From contig NZ_CP066265.1 of the NCBI RefSeq assembly GCF_023278085.1, positions 3,113,501 to 3,177,500 on the forward strand: a DNA stretch of 64,000 bases, given 5' to 3'. A program made the position numbers and the translations under genes. Positions 19,700 to 33,613 of the stretch are shown piece by piece. Source of the stretch: Pseudomonas syringae. GTDB lineage: Bacteria > Pseudomonadota > Gammaproteobacteria > Pseudomonadales > Pseudomonadaceae. Under the pieces are notes generated by a model. It did no database searches. It was not told the origin of the DNA and was given only the letters and a program-made list of their open reading frames with translations. Position 1 is the first letter of the stretch. Every line of letters starts with the position of its first letter.

Positions 19700-21973
19700 T
19701 CAGGCCATTTCTGCCGTGGTCTCGAAATCAAAGGTGATTTCGCCATCCTTGATGTCGATGTGCACCACACCGCCGTGCTCGGACAATTCGCCAAACAGGA
19801 TCTCTTCAGCCAGCGGCCGTTTGATCTTGTCCTGAATCAGGCGAGCCATTGGCCTGGCGCCCATTGCCGCGTCGTAACCGCCCTGCGCCAGCCAGCTTCT
19901 TGCCGCCTCGGACACTTCGAGCAGTACGCGCTTGTCTTCCAGTTGGGCCTGAAGCTCGGTAAGGAACTTGTCGACCACACTCTTGATGACTTCGTGGCTG
20001 AGACGACCAAACTGAATGATGGTGTCCAGACGGTTGCGGAACTCCGGCGTAAAGCTCTTCTTGATGACTTCCATTGCATCAGACGAGTGGTCCTGATGCG
20101 TGAAGCCGATTGAAGCCCGCGCAGCCGATTCGGCACCGGCGTTGGTCGTCATGATGACGATCACGTTGCGGAAATCCGCCTTGCGCCCGTTGTTATCGGT
20201 GAGCGTACCGTGGTCCATCACCTGCAACAGCAGGTTGAAGACTTCCGGGTGCGCCTTCTCGATTTCATCGAGCAGCAGCACGCAATGAGGCTGGCGAGTG
20301 ATGGCCTCGGTCAGCAAACCGCCCTGATCGAAACCGACGTAGCCCGGAGGCGCGCCGATCAGACGGGACACGGTATGCCGCTCCATGTACTCCGACATGT
20401 CGAAACGGATCAGCTCTACACCCAGCGCCTTGGCCAGCTGACGAGCCGCTTCCGTCTTGCCGACACCCGTAGGACCGGCAAACAGGAACGAACCGACCGG
20501 CTTGTCAGGCGACTTGAGGCCTGCACGCGACAGTTTGATGGCAGTCGACAACGAATCGATCGCCGCATCCTGACCGAACACGGTGAGCTTGAGATCGCGC
20601 TCCAGGTTACGCAGCAGCTCCTTGTCGGAACTGTTAACGTGTTTTGGAGGAATACGCGCGATCTTGGCAACGATGTCTTCAACCTGCGGCACATCGATGC
20701 GCTTGACGCGCTTCTCGACCGGCTGCAAGCGCTGGTAGGCACCCGCCTCGTCAATCACGTCGATGGCCTTGTCGGGCATGTGACGATCATTGATGTAGCG
20801 CGAGGCCAGCTCGGCCGCTGCGCGCAGTGCCTCATCACTGTATTCGATGCTGTGATGCTGCTCGAAACGGCTTTTCAGGCCGCGCAGTATGCCAATGGTG
20901 TCTTCAACCGAAGGCTCGGAGACATCGACTTTCTGGAAGCGACGCGCCAAGGCGCGATCCTTCTCGAAAATCCCGCGAAATTCCTGAAACGTGGTCGAAC
21001 CGATGCAGCGAATATCGCCAGAGGAAAGCAACGGCTTGAGCAGGTTCGATGCATCCATCACGCCGCCGGAAGCTGCACCGGCGCCAATGATCGTGTGAAT
21101 CTCGTCGATGAACAGGATCGCCTGAGGCCGCTTGCGCAGTTCATTGAGCAACGCTTTGAAACGCTTCTCGAAATCGCCACGGTATTTCGTCCCGGCCAGC
21201 AAGGCACCGAGATCAAGCGAGTAGACCACGCTGTTGGCAAGCAGATCAGGGACCTGATTGTCGACGATGCGCTTGGCCAGACCTTCGGCAATGGCCGTTT
21301 TACCGACCCCTGCCTCGCCGACCAGCAACGGATTGTTCTTGCGACGACGGGCCAGAATCTGCGCAACGCGCTCGACTTCGCTTTCGCGGCCGACCAGCGG
21401 ATCGATGCGCCCCTGACGCGCCAATTCGTTCAGATTGCTGGCATAGGCATCCAGTGGATTGCCTGAGGAAGATGCTTCACCGCCCTCGTCATCCTGCATA
21501 TCCTGCTCACCTTCAGAAGAGTGTTCGCCGTGCCCCGGAACCTTGGAGATACCGTGGGCAATGTAGTTGACGACATCAATCCGGGCCACACTCTGCTGCT
21601 TGAGCAGAAATACGGCCTGGCTTTCCTGCTCACTGAAAATCGCAACCAGCACGTTGGCGCCGGTCACTTCACGCTTGCCGGAGCTCTGCACATGGAAGAC
21701 GGCACGTTGTAGCACGCGCTGAAAGCCCAGCGTTGGCTGGGTCTCGCGATCCTCGTCATGAACGGGGATCAGCGGAGTGGTGGAGTCGATGAACTCCTGC
21801 AGATCATGCTTGAGTTTATCGAGGTTTGCGCCGCAGGCACGCAAGACAGTGGCTGCAGCTTCATTGTCCAATAGAGCCAGCAGGAGATGTTCGACCGTCA
21901 TGAACTCATGACGCTTCGAACGTGCCTCCTTGAAGGCAAGATTGAGGGTGACTTCGAGTTCACGGTTCAACAT
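19700..21973 (-). CDS. clpA: ATP-dependent Clp protease ATP-binding subunit ClpA
   Basis: Hsp100 unfoldase feeding ClpP. The 757-aa protein has the N-domain (about 1-145, two Clp_N repeats) that docks ClpS, an acidic/Ser linker (about 145-170), AAA1 with Walker A G-E-A-G-V-G-K-T near 216-223 and L-F-I-D-E-I-H-T-I, and AAA2 with G-P-T-G-V-G-K-T near 497-504, [11 protein letters not shown], and G-Y-V-G in the pore loop. The ClpP-docking loop with I-G-F is present near 615. The clpS gene lies 30 nt upstream on the same strand. Confidence 0.96.
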   Translation of the reverse strand: MLNRELEVTLNLAFKEARSKRHEFMTVEHLLLALLDNEAAATVLRACGANLDKLKHDLQEFIDSTTPLIPVHDEDRETQPTLGFQRVLQRAVFHVQSSGKREVTGANVLVAIFSEQESQAVFLLKQQSVARIDVVNYIAHGISKVPGHGEHSSEGEQDMQDDEGGEASSSGNPLDAYASNLNELARQGRIDPLVGRESEVERVAQILARRRKNNPLLVGEAGVGKTAIAEGLAKRIVDNQVPDLLANSVVYSLDLGALLAGTKYRGDFEKRFKALLNELRKRPQAILFIDEIHTIIGAGAASGGVMDASNLLKPLLSSGDIRCIGSTTFQEFRGIFEKDRALARRFQKVDVSEPSVEDTIGILRGLKSRFEQHHSIEYSDEALRAAAELASRYINDRHMPDKAIDVIDEAGAYQRLQPVEKRVKRIDVPQVEDIVAKIARIPPKHVNSSDKELLRNLERDLKLTVFGQDAAIDSLSTAIKLSRAGLKSPDKPVGSFLFAGPTGVGKTEAARQLAKALGVELIRFDMSEYMERHTVSRLIGAPPGYVGFDQGGLLTEAITRQPHCVLLLDEIEKAHPEVFNLLLQVMDHGTLTDNNGRKADFRNVIVIMTTNAGAESAARASIGFTHQDHSSDAMEVIKKSFTPEFRNRLDTIIQFGRLSHEVIKSVVDKFLTELQAQLEDKRVLLEVSEAARSWLAQGGYDAAMGARPMARLIQDKIKRPLAEEILFGELSEHGGVVHIDIKDGEITFDFETTAEMA

Positions 21974-22003
21974 AGCTTCACCTCATACCCAAGTGGTCGG
22001 CGT

Positions 22004-22366
22004 TTAACCGTCCTTCTCGATCTCACAGAGTAGCGGATGCTGGCTCTCCCTGGCGTATTGATTGACCTGCATTGCCTTGGTCTCGGCGATGTCGCGGGTA
22101 AACAATCCGCAGACTGCCCGTCCCTCTGTATGGACGGCCAGCATGACCTTGGTGGCCAGCTCACGATTCAGGTTAAAAAACACCTCGAGTACTTCTACGA
22201 CGAAATCCATCGGGGTGTAGTCATCATTGAACAAAACCACCTTGTACATCGGTGGCGCCTGCAGGGTCGGTTTGGCATCCTGCACCGCGATGCCTGCCGA
22301 GTCGTCCTCGTGTGACTGCGGACCATCCTGATTGAATGTTAGTCGAATCTTGCTAAATGCATGCAT
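22004..22366 (-). CDS. clpS: ClpA adaptor ClpS
   Basis: Adaptor of 120 aa that binds N-terminal Leu, Phe, Tyr or Trp residues and hands substrates to ClpA. The disordered N-terminus (1-38) is followed by the core: [18 protein letters not shown] begins at about 38, with the acidic N-D-D and the Met/Asp pocket residues, then V-H-x-x-G and a C-terminal A-x-x-x-x-x-P-L-x-C-x-x-E-K/E. It is divergent from cspD and co-directional with clpA. With aat and bpt nearby it completes the N-degron pathway. Confidence 0.95.
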   Translation of the reverse strand: MHAFSKIRLTFNQDGPQSHEDDSAGIAVQDAKPTLQAPPMYKVVLFNDDYTPMDFVVEVLEVFFNLNRELATKVMLAVHTEGRAVCGLFTRDIAETKAMQVNQYARESQHPLLCEIEKDG

Positions 22367-22445
22367 GGAAAGAAACGTTCGTGTGAGGGCGGATTGAGCA
22401 ATTAGTCACGGTCTGGCCGGTTTTCAAATGGAATGCCGCATGACC

Positions 22446-22532
22446 TTGACTATCAGCTAAACGGTGTTACAAACAATAGAGTCCACATTGGGTAAAAAGG
22501 GTCCGCGCAGTCAACCTAAATTTTTTGGGTTG
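22446..22532 (+). promoter_or_regulatory. Candidate cspD promoter and leader hairpin
   Basis: TTGACT at 22446-22451 and TACAAA at 22468-22473 (16-nt spacer) could start a leader of about 105 nt. Within it a hairpin with arms CAACCTA (22512-22518) and TGGGTTG (22526-22532) lies 55 nt before the start codon. Structured leaders are common in cold-shock-family genes. Both are visual calls. Confidence 0.4.
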
Positions 22533-22586
22533 GCGGGCTGAAGTGGATGATACTCCTGACGGAGTCCTTTGCAGAGGGAGATGGTA

Positions 22587-22865
22587 ATGATCGAAGGAAA
22601 AGTCAAGTGGTTCAACAATGCAAAAGGATTTGGATTCATAAATGCTGACGGCAAGCATGACGAAGACTTGTTCGCTCATTTTTCAGCAATCCAGATGGAC
22701 GGCTACAAAACGCTCAGAGCTGGCCAGAATGTCAACTTTGATATCCTTCAAGGTCCAAAAGGGCTGCACGCTGTGAATATCAGGGCATCGGAGGTCAAAA
22801 AAGAAGATGCGGCAAAGGGCACGCATTCCGCACAGCACCACGAACACGTTCACGCAGATGCCTGA
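22587..22865 (+). CDS. cspD: Cold-shock domain protein CspD/CapB type
   Basis: Small single-stranded nucleic-acid-binding protein of 92 aa. The cold-shock domain (residues 1-66) carries RNP1 K-G-F-G-F-I near 14-19 and RNP2-like D-L-F-A-H-F-S near 29-35. A C-terminal tail of about 25 residues rich in Lys, Ala and His follows. The ATG at 22587 has AGAGGGAG at a proper distance; the ATG at 22581 is too close to it. CspD homologues inhibit replication or act in stationary phase. The position next to clpS is conserved. Confidence 0.92.
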   Translation: MIEGKVKWFNNAKGFGFINADGKHDEDLFAHFSAIQMDGYKTLRAGQNVNFDILQGPKGLHAVNIRASEVKKEDAAKGTHSAQHHEHVHADA

Positions 22866-25713
<2,848 letters not shown>

Positions 25714-25754
25714 GAGGCAAACCGAAGCGGCGCACTAATAATGCGCTGCCTCGT

Positions 25755-25788
25755 AAAAAATCCCCGGCCTGGTGCCGGGGATTTTTGT
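25755..25788 (+). terminator. Rho-independent terminator of idh
   Basis: Arms AATCCCCGGC (25759-25768) and GCCGGGGATT (25774-25783) with a 5-nt loop, followed by TTTG. The run of A before the stem lets it work for minus-strand transcripts too. Confidence 0.92.
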
Positions 25789-25866
25789 ATGCGCGGAAAA
25801 ATTTCAGTTACAAGCCTGGATCCAGGCGCTCGACAAATACCCCATGAAGCACCTGACGCAAAGCTT

Positions 25867-26907
25867 CTAGCCTTTCAGCGTGCGCGAAAGAAACTCACGA
25901 ATGTACTCGGCGACTTCCGGCGCATGTGTTTCGAGCGCGAAGTGGCCGGCGTCCAGAAGATGCACCTCGGCAGCTGGAACGTCCTTGCGGAACGCCTGCG
26001 CGCCCGGTGGTATGAACGCCGGATCGTGCTTGCCCCAGACCGCCAGCACGGGTGGCTGGTACTTGCGCAGGTATGCCTGGAACGAGGGGTACGCGGCCAC
26101 GTTGGTGCGGTAATCCAGAATCAGGTCCAGCTGGATTTCTTCTGCGCCCGGCCGTGCCATGTACAGGATGTCCAGGTTGTAGCCGTCGGGCGACAGTTTT
26201 TCAGGATCGGCCCCCGTACCGTACTGCCAGTCACGGATGGTTTCCGGTGATAACGAGGCACGACACGCTTCGCGATTGGCCGCTGAAGGTTCGCGCCAGT
26301 AGGCCTGCCAAGGGCCCCATTGATCACTGAACCCTTCCAGATAGGCGTTGCCATTCTGACTGATGATGGCAGTGACCTTTTCCGGGTTCGCGGCTGCAAG
26401 TCGAAAGCCGGTCGGCGCACCGTAATCAAATACGTATAACGCATACTTCTTGAGCCCCAACGCCTCGGTAAATCCCTCAACCACTTTGTAGAGGTTTTCG
26501 AAGCTGTAATCGAACTGCCCGCGCGGTGGCGCCTTAGTGTTGCCGAAACCGGGCAGATCGGGGGCAATCAGGCGGTAGTGACTCGCCAACAATGGCATCA
26601 GATCGCGAAACATGTGGCTGGAACTCGGGAAGCCATGCAGCAACAGGAGCACCGGCGCATCCTTGGGGCCGACTTCGCGATAGAACACCTCCACATCGCC
26701 CACTTTTCGAGTGTGATACGTCACGCGAAAGTCCTGATCAGAATTCATGGTATTTCCCCTGGAAGCAGGTTTCTGGCTGGAAGAAGCGGCACTTGCCAAC
26801 GAAGCACCAAGTGCAGAAGCCGCACCTAACGCAGACGCTTGTAAAACCTTGCGCCGACTGACGCCATGCACAGCGTTTTCAGCGTTGGGCGGATCGAAGC
26901 TATTCAT
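25867..26907 (-). CDS. Tat-exported alpha/beta hydrolase, Asp-nucleophile type
   Basis: Secreted or periplasmic alpha/beta-fold hydrolase of 346 aa. The N-terminus has a twin-arginine signal (S-R-R-K-V-L-Q at 17-23, then an Ala-rich hydrophobic stretch). The catalytic domain starts near 60. The oxyanion H-G-F-P motif is at 91-94. The nucleophile elbow reads V-F-D-Y-G-A with Asp161 where serine hydrolases have Ser, as in epoxide hydrolases and haloalkane dehalogenases. The acid is probably D294 (G-K-H-D-P) and the base H321 (D-A-G-H-F). The gene is divergent from a LysR gene that probably controls it. The substrate is unknown. Confidence 0.85.
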   Translation of the reverse strand: MNSFDPPNAENAVHGVSRRKVLQASALGAASALGASLASAASSSQKPASRGNTMNSDQDFRVTYHTRKVGDVEVFYREVGPKDAPVLLLLHGFPSSSHMFRDLMPLLASHYRLIAPDLPGFGNTKAPPRGQFDYSFENLYKVVEGFTEALGLKKYALYVFDYGAPTGFRLAAANPEKVTAIISQNGNAYLEGFSDQWGPWQAYWREPSAANREACRASLSPETIRDWQYGTGADPEKLSPDGYNLDILYMARPGAEEIQLDLILDYRTNVAAYPSFQAYLRKYQPPVLAVWGKHDPAFIPPGAQAFRKDVPAAEVHLLDAGHFALETHAPEVAEYIREFLSRTLKG

Positions 26908-27045
26908 AAGAGAACCCGACTGGATGAATTGACCTCAAGCCTAATTGTTGCGCTACTCATGCAGAATCACCATAAAACTCAATTCACCCTTTCAATTTCT
27001 GAAATACTGGAAAAATTCCGAAAAGTCAGGGCGCGCAGGCGAGAT

Positions 27046-27951
27046 ATGGACCGTATTCAGGAGATGACACTTTTTGCCGCACTGGCCGAGCACACCAGCT
27101 TTGCCGGGGTAGCCCGCCACGCCGGTTTGTCGACCGCCACGGTGACTCGGGCAGTTGCCAGCCTGGAGCGCCGCCTGGGGATCCTGTTGGTCGTGCGCAC
27201 CACACGTAACATGCGGCTCACCGAAGCAGGTCAACGCTTCGCCGTTGATTGCCGCCGGCTGATTGCTGACCTTGACGAGGCTGAAAACGCGGCTGGCGGA
27301 TTGCACGCACGTCCAGCCGGCCTGCTGACGGTAACCGCACCGCAGATGTTCGGCGCGCTGCATGTCGTGCCTGTATTGACGAGCTTTCTCGAACAATTCC
27401 CGTCGGTCGATGTACGCGCCATCCTTGTCGACCGGGTTGTGTCCATGCTCGATGAAGGTGTCGACGTGGCAATCAGAATCGGCAGCCTGCCCGACTCATC
27501 CCTTATCGCGATACCGACAGGCAGCGTGCGGCGCATGGTGTGCGCGTCTCCTGCCTACCTGGCAGAGCACGGCGTCCCGCAACATCCTGATGACCTGCGG
27601 CAACACTCCACGGTCTCGACCACCACCTTTGAACGTCCGCCCCAGTGGCTTTTCCGGGTTGATCACGAAGAGTATTCGGTGGACGTTGGCTCCAGACTCA
27701 GCCTGACGTCCTATCAGGCGGCCATCAGCGCAGCGTTGCAGGGCTGGGGGCTGACCCAGGTGCCGTTTTACCAGATACGCGAGCACTTGCAGGACGGCAG
27801 GCTTGAATGCGTTCTGGACACGTTTGAAATCGCACCAGAGCCGGTTCACGTCGTTTACCTGGAAGGCCGCCGTGGCTCCTCCAAGGTGCGTGCCTTTGTA
27901 GACTTCTGCGTCAGCGCCCTGAGACACGATCTGCAGTTTGAACAAAAATAG
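27046..27951 (+). CDS. LysR-family transcriptional regulator
   Basis: LysR regulator of 301 aa of the group with a near-N-terminal M-D-R-I-Q-E-M-T-L-F. The HTH (residues 5-62) has A-R-H-A-G-L-S-T-A-T-V-T-R-A-V-A-S-L-E and L-V-V-R-T-T-R. The effector domain (about 88-295) includes L-D-E-G-V-D-V-A-I-R-I-G near 135, typical of this subgroup. The start at ATG 27046 is preferred; the open frame back to 26866 overlaps the divergent hydrolase gene and lacks family sequence. The 138-bp gap to the hydrolase is AT-rich and is the likely operator region. Confidence 0.88.
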   Translation: MDRIQEMTLFAALAEHTSFAGVARHAGLSTATVTRAVASLERRLGILLVVRTTRNMRLTEAGQRFAVDCRRLIADLDEAENAAGGLHARPAGLLTVTAPQMFGALHVVPVLTSFLEQFPSVDVRAILVDRVVSMLDEGVDVAIRIGSLPDSSLIAIPTGSVRRMVCASPAYLAEHGVPQHPDDLRQHSTVSTTTFERPPQWLFRVDHEEYSVDVGSRLSLTSYQAAISAALQGWGLTQVPFYQIREHLQDGRLECVLDTFEIAPEPVHVVYLEGRRGSSKVRAFVDFCVSALRHDLQFEQK

Positions 27952-28025
27952 CGCACAGGGCTTTTCCGCGCTGTCTGTTACGGTTGACCGACTCCCGTTT
28001 TTTCACACTCAAAGAGACCCTTCTC

Positions 28026-28472
28026 ATGACCTGGCAAGCCCACGTTACCGTCGCCACCATCGTCGAAGATCAAGGCCGCTTTCTTTTCGTCGAGGAAATG
28101 AAAGGCGGTCGTACCGTGCTCAATCAACCCGCCGGGCATCTCGACCCGAACGAAAGCCTGCAACGTGCAGCCGTCCGGGAAACCCTCGAAGAAACCGGTT
28201 GGGACGTCGAACTGACCAGCGTGACAGGTATTTATCTGTACACCGCGCCCAGTAACGGCGTGACTTACCAGCGCATCTGCTTCGCCGCCAAAGCTGTGCG
28301 ACACAACCCGGACTACGTGCTGGATGACGGTATCGTCGGCCCTGTCTGGCTGACGCGCGACGAACTGCTGGCAGAACAGCCACGCTGGCGCAGTGAGCTG
28401 GTCATGCGCTGCCTGGACGATTACCTGAATGCCGAACACTTCAGTCTCGATCTGCTGCGCGACAAGGCGTGA
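28026..28472 (+). CDS. nudJ: Nudix hydrolase, phosphatase NudJ type
   Basis: Nudix pyrophosphatase of 148 aa. The Nudix box is complete (about 38-60): G-H-L-D-P-N-E, then R-E-T-L-E-E-T-G-W. The N-terminal W-x-x-H-V-T-V-A-T-I-V and the N-Q-P-A-G-H segment match NudJ, which in E. coli hydrolyses thiamine pyrophosphates and nucleoside di- and triphosphates. The gene lies just upstream of mnmA, an arrangement found also in other gammaproteobacteria; a separate promoter precedes mnmA. The ATG at 28026 is the family start. Confidence 0.88.
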   Translation: MTWQAHVTVATIVEDQGRFLFVEEMKGGRTVLNQPAGHLDPNESLQRAAVRETLEETGWDVELTSVTGIYLYTAPSNGVTYQRICFAAKAVRHNPDYVLDDGIVGPVWLTRDELLAEQPRWRSELVMRCLDDYLNAEHFSLDLLRDKA

Positions 28473-28490
28473 GACTCAACGCCTTCAGCC

Positions 28491-28499
28491 TGTTAGAAT
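28491..28499 (+). promoter_or_regulatory. Extended -10, candidate mnmA promoter
   Basis: TGTTAGAAT (TGn + TAGAAT) 34 nt before the mnmA ATG. The -35 is not obvious. Confidence 0.45.
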
Positions 28500-28532
28500 C
28501 GCGTCCTTTTACAGGTCAGCCGTTGAATCCCC

Positions 28533-29662
28533 ATGCGTGATCCAGCCCCCTCGAACTCAGAAATGAAGCGCGTCATAGTCGGCATGTCCGGCGGCGTGGA
28601 CTCTTCCGTTTCCGCCGTACTGCTCATGGAGCAGGGTTATCAGGTGGAAGGCTTGTTCATGAAGAACTGGGAAGAAGACGACGGGACGGAATACTGCACC
28701 GCCCGCGAAGACCTGGCAGATGCCCAGGCCGTGTGCGACAAGATCGGCATCAAGCTGCACACCGCCAACTTCGCGGCCGAGTACTGGGACAATGTGTTCG
28801 AACACTTTCTCGAAGAGTACAAGGCCGGGCGCACCCCTAACCCGGACATCCTGTGCAACCGGGAAATCAAGTTCAAGGCCTTTCTCGACTACGCCCTGAT
28901 GCTGGGTGCAGATTTGATCGCCACCGGCCATTACGTGCGCCGCCGTGACATCGACGGTCGCACCGAACTGCTCAAAGGCCTGGACCCGAACAAGGACCAG
29001 AGCTATTTCCTGCATGCCGTGGGCGGCGAGCAGATCGCCCGCACGCTGTTCCCGGTCGGCGAACTGGAAAAACCCGAAGTCCGCGCGATTGCCGAAAAGC
29101 ACGGGCTGGCAACGGCCAAGAAGAAGGATTCCACCGGTATCTGCTTCATTGGCGAGCGGCGCTTCACCGATTTCCTGCGTCAGTACCTGCCAGCCCAGCC
29201 CGGCGAGATCAAGACCACTGAAGGTGAAGTGATCGGTCGCCACAGCGGCCTGATGTATCACACCATCGGCCAGCGTCAGGGGCTGGGGATCGGCGGCCTC
29301 AAGGACGCCAGCGACGACCCGTGGTACGTGCTGGTCAAGGACTTGCAGAACAACGAGCTGATCGTCGGCCAGGGCAATGACCATCCGTGGTTGTTTTCCA
29401 GCGCACTGGTCAGTTCGGAAATCTATTGGGTCAACCCGATCGATCTGAGCAGCCCGCGCAGGCTCACCGCAAAAGTCCGTTATCGCCAGGGCGACCAGCC
29501 ATGCACGCTGGAAAAGACCGCCGAGGGTTACCGGGCCCTGTTTGATGATCCACAGCGCGCTGTCACGCCCGGCCAGTCTGTCGTGTTCTACGATGGCGAA
29601 ATCTGTCTGGGTGGCGGCGTGATCGAAGTTGCCGAACCCTGGACCAGCAAGGACAAGCGTTG

Positions 29663-29663
<1 letters not shown>
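28533..29663 (+). CDS. mnmA: tRNA-specific 2-thiouridylase MnmA
   Basis: Adenylates U34 of tRNA-Lys, -Glu and -Gln and inserts sulfur delivered by TusE. The 376-aa protein has the PP-loop S-G-G-V-D-S-S at 19-25, the two catalytic Cys at C108 ([11 protein letters not shown]) and C204 ([10 protein letters not shown]), and the central R-K/Q-D-Q-S-Y-F-L segment near 155-160. Ten extra residues precede the usual M-K-R-V-I-V start; an in-frame ATG at 28563 is the alternative. Its stop overlaps hflD. It works with the tusDCBE operon at 6290-7677. Confidence 0.95.
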
Positions 29664-31785
<2,122 letters not shown>

Positions 31786-31799
31786 CACGCAAAAACATT

Positions 31800-31828
31800 G
31801 CACACGCCCGGCTGTGCCGGGCGTTTTC
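31800..31828 (+). terminator. Rho-independent terminator of purB
   Basis: Arms ACGCCCGGC (31804-31812) and GCCGGGCGT (31816-31824) with a TGT loop, followed by TTT. It ends 18 nt before the roxA start, so roxA either relies on read-through or has a promoter overlapping this region. Confidence 0.88.
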
Positions 31829-31845
31829 ATTTCAAGGGCTTACAC

Positions 31846-33012
31846 ATGAATCCTGATATTCCTCTTCAACTTCTGGGCGGCATCAGCGCGCGCGTTTTCA
31901 TGCGCGACTACTGGCAGAAAAAACCGCTGCTGATCCGTCAGGCACTGCCGGACTTCCAAAGCCCGATCGATGCCGACGAACTTGCCGGTCTGGCCCTGGA
32001 AGAAGAAGTCGAGTCGCGTCTGGTCATCGAAAACGGCGAGCGCCCGTGGGAACTGCGTCGCGGTCCTTTCGCCGAAGACGAGTTCAGCAAGCTGCCTGAA
32101 CGTGACTGGACCCTGCTGGTGCAGGCGGTCGACCAGTTCGTCCCGGAAGTCAGCGAGCTGCTGGAAAACTTCCGTTTCCTGCCGAGCTGGCGCATCGACG
32201 ACGTGATGATCAGCTACGCAGCGCCGGGTGGCAGCGTTGGCCCGCATTTCGACAACTATGACGTGTTCCTGCTCCAGGGCCACGGCAAACGTCACTGGCA
32301 GATCGGCCAGATGTGCGACGCCGAAAGCCCGCTGCTGGAGCATGCCGATTTGCGCATTCTTGCCGGCTTTGAAAAGACCGAGGAATGGACCCTGGAGCCG
32401 GGCGACATGCTCTACCTGCCGCCGCGACTGGCCCATTGCGGCGTTGCCGTGGATGACTGCCTGACCTACTCGGTCGGCTTTCGGGCACCCGGTGCGGCGG
32501 AAGTGCTCACTCATTTCACCGATTTCCTCGCCCAGTTCATTACCGATGAAGAGCGCTACACTGATGCCGACGCACAACCGGCCAGCGATCCTCATCAGAT
32601 CCAGCGTGACGCCCTTGATCGCCTGAAAGCCTTGCTCGCAGAGCACATGAGCGACGAGCGCCTGCTGCTGACCTGGTTTGGCCAGTTCATGACCGAACCG
32701 CGTTACCCGGAACTGGTCACCGGACCGGAGCTGGGCGAAGAGGAATTGCTCGACAGCCTCGAACAAGGCGCCGTACTGATTCGCAACCCGGCCGCCCGAC
32801 TGGCCTGGTCCGAGGTTGATGACGATCTGCTGCTGTTTGCCAGCGGCCAGAGCCGCCTGTTACCCGGCAGCCTGCGTGAACTGCTCAAACTGATCTGTGC
32901 GGCAGACGCGCTGCACAGTGAAAACCTCGGCCAATGGTTGGCCGATGATGAGGGTCGCAATCTGCTTTGCGAACTCGTAAAACAAGGAAGCCTGGGATTT
33001 GCCGATGAATAA
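31846..33012 (+). CDS. roxA: Ribosomal protein uL16 arginine 3-hydroxylase RoxA (YcfD)
   Basis: Fe(II)/2-oxoglutarate oxygenase with a JmjC cupin domain; E. coli YcfD hydroxylates an Arg of ribosomal protein uL16. The 388-aa length matches. The iron ligands are visible as H134-x-D136 (G-P-H-F-D-N-Y-D) and H197 (L-A-H-C-G-V). The C-terminal dimerisation and winged-helix parts follow from about 215. The ATG at 31846 gives the usual N-terminus. Its end overlaps the GNAT gene by 8 bases, so the two are translated together. Confidence 0.9.
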   Translation: MNPDIPLQLLGGISARVFMRDYWQKKPLLIRQALPDFQSPIDADELAGLALEEEVESRLVIENGERPWELRRGPFAEDEFSKLPERDWTLLVQAVDQFVPEVSELLENFRFLPSWRIDDVMISYAAPGGSVGPHFDNYDVFLLQGHGKRHWQIGQMCDAESPLLEHADLRILAGFEKTEEWTLEPGDMLYLPPRLAHCGVAVDDCLTYSVGFRAPGAAEVLTHFTDFLAQFITDEERYTDADAQPASDPHQIQRDALDRLKALLAEHMSDERLLLTWFGQFMTEPRYPELVTGPELGEEELLDSLEQGAVLIRNPAARLAWSEVDDDLLLFASGQSRLLPGSLRELLKLICAADALHSENLGQWLADDEGRNLLCELVKQGSLGFADE

Positions 33013-33427
33013 AATCACTGTATCTGTCGCACAATGGCAGAAGAACAATGCTGATATCCGGCGTATACGCGACTCGGTGTTCATCGCTGAGCAGTCGGTG
33101 CCACCGGAGCTGGAGTGGGACGCCGAAGACGCAGATGCTGTGCATTTTCTGGCCCGTGAAGGTGACTATGCAGTGGGTACTGCGCGCCTGTTGGCGGACG
33201 GTGAAATCGGTCGCCTCTCGGTGCTCAAGGACTGGCGAGGCCTCAAGGTCGGTGAAGCCTTGCTGAGCGCCGTCATCGATGAAGCTGAAAAACGCGGGCT
33301 CGAACCACTGAAACTCAGCGCTCAGGTACAAGCTGTCGATTTCTACCAGCGTTTCGGTTTCGTGGTCACCAGCAAAGAGTTTCTTGAAGCCGGTCTGCCA
33401 CATGTCGATATGCTTCGACAGGTGTAA
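33005..33427 (+). CDS. GNAT-family N-acetyltransferase
   Basis: Acetyl-CoA-dependent N-acetyltransferase of 140 aa of the ElaA/YjcF-like sort. It has R-D-S-V-F-I-A-E-Q near residues 22-30, the acetyl-CoA loop region G-R-L-S-V-L-K-D-W-R-G-L-K-V-G near 68-82, and the C-terminal F-Y-Q-R-F-G-F. The ATG at 33005 overlaps the roxA stop. The substrate is not known. The coupling to roxA is kept in other pseudomonads as far as I recall, but no functional link is established. Confidence 0.87.
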   Translation: MNKITVSVAQWQKNNADIRRIRDSVFIAEQSVPPELEWDAEDADAVHFLAREGDYAVGTARLLADGEIGRLSVLKDWRGLKVGEALLSAVIDEAEKRGLEPLKLSAQVQAVDFYQRFGFVVTSKEFLEAGLPHVDMLRQV

Positions 33428-33470
33428 CGGACTTGAATATGTAGGCGTTTTCAAGAGCACTACATAATTG

Positions 33471-33530
33471 ACGCCCTGCCCTTTGCAGGCTGGTATCACT
33501 GATGCCGGACTGAAAAAGGCAGGGCGTTTT
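33471..33530 (+). terminator. Long-loop hairpin, likely terminator of the roxA-GNAT unit
   Basis: Perfect 10-bp arms ACGCCCTGCC (33471-33480) and GGCAGGGCGT (33518-33527) separated by 37 nt, followed by TTTTTA. The loop is unusually long. The T run makes termination likely. Confidence 0.7.
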
Positions 33531-33613
33531 TACGTCCAGCCATTCAGCTAGTGTCTATGGCGGCCGACACAGTGGCACACTCATGCTTTACGCGCCCATC
33601 GCGGAGAATGAAC

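Noticed and set aside
25814..25827. 14-bp palindrome GCCTGGATCCAGGC after idh
   Set aside because: Short, downstream of a terminator and not near a promoter; probably chance.
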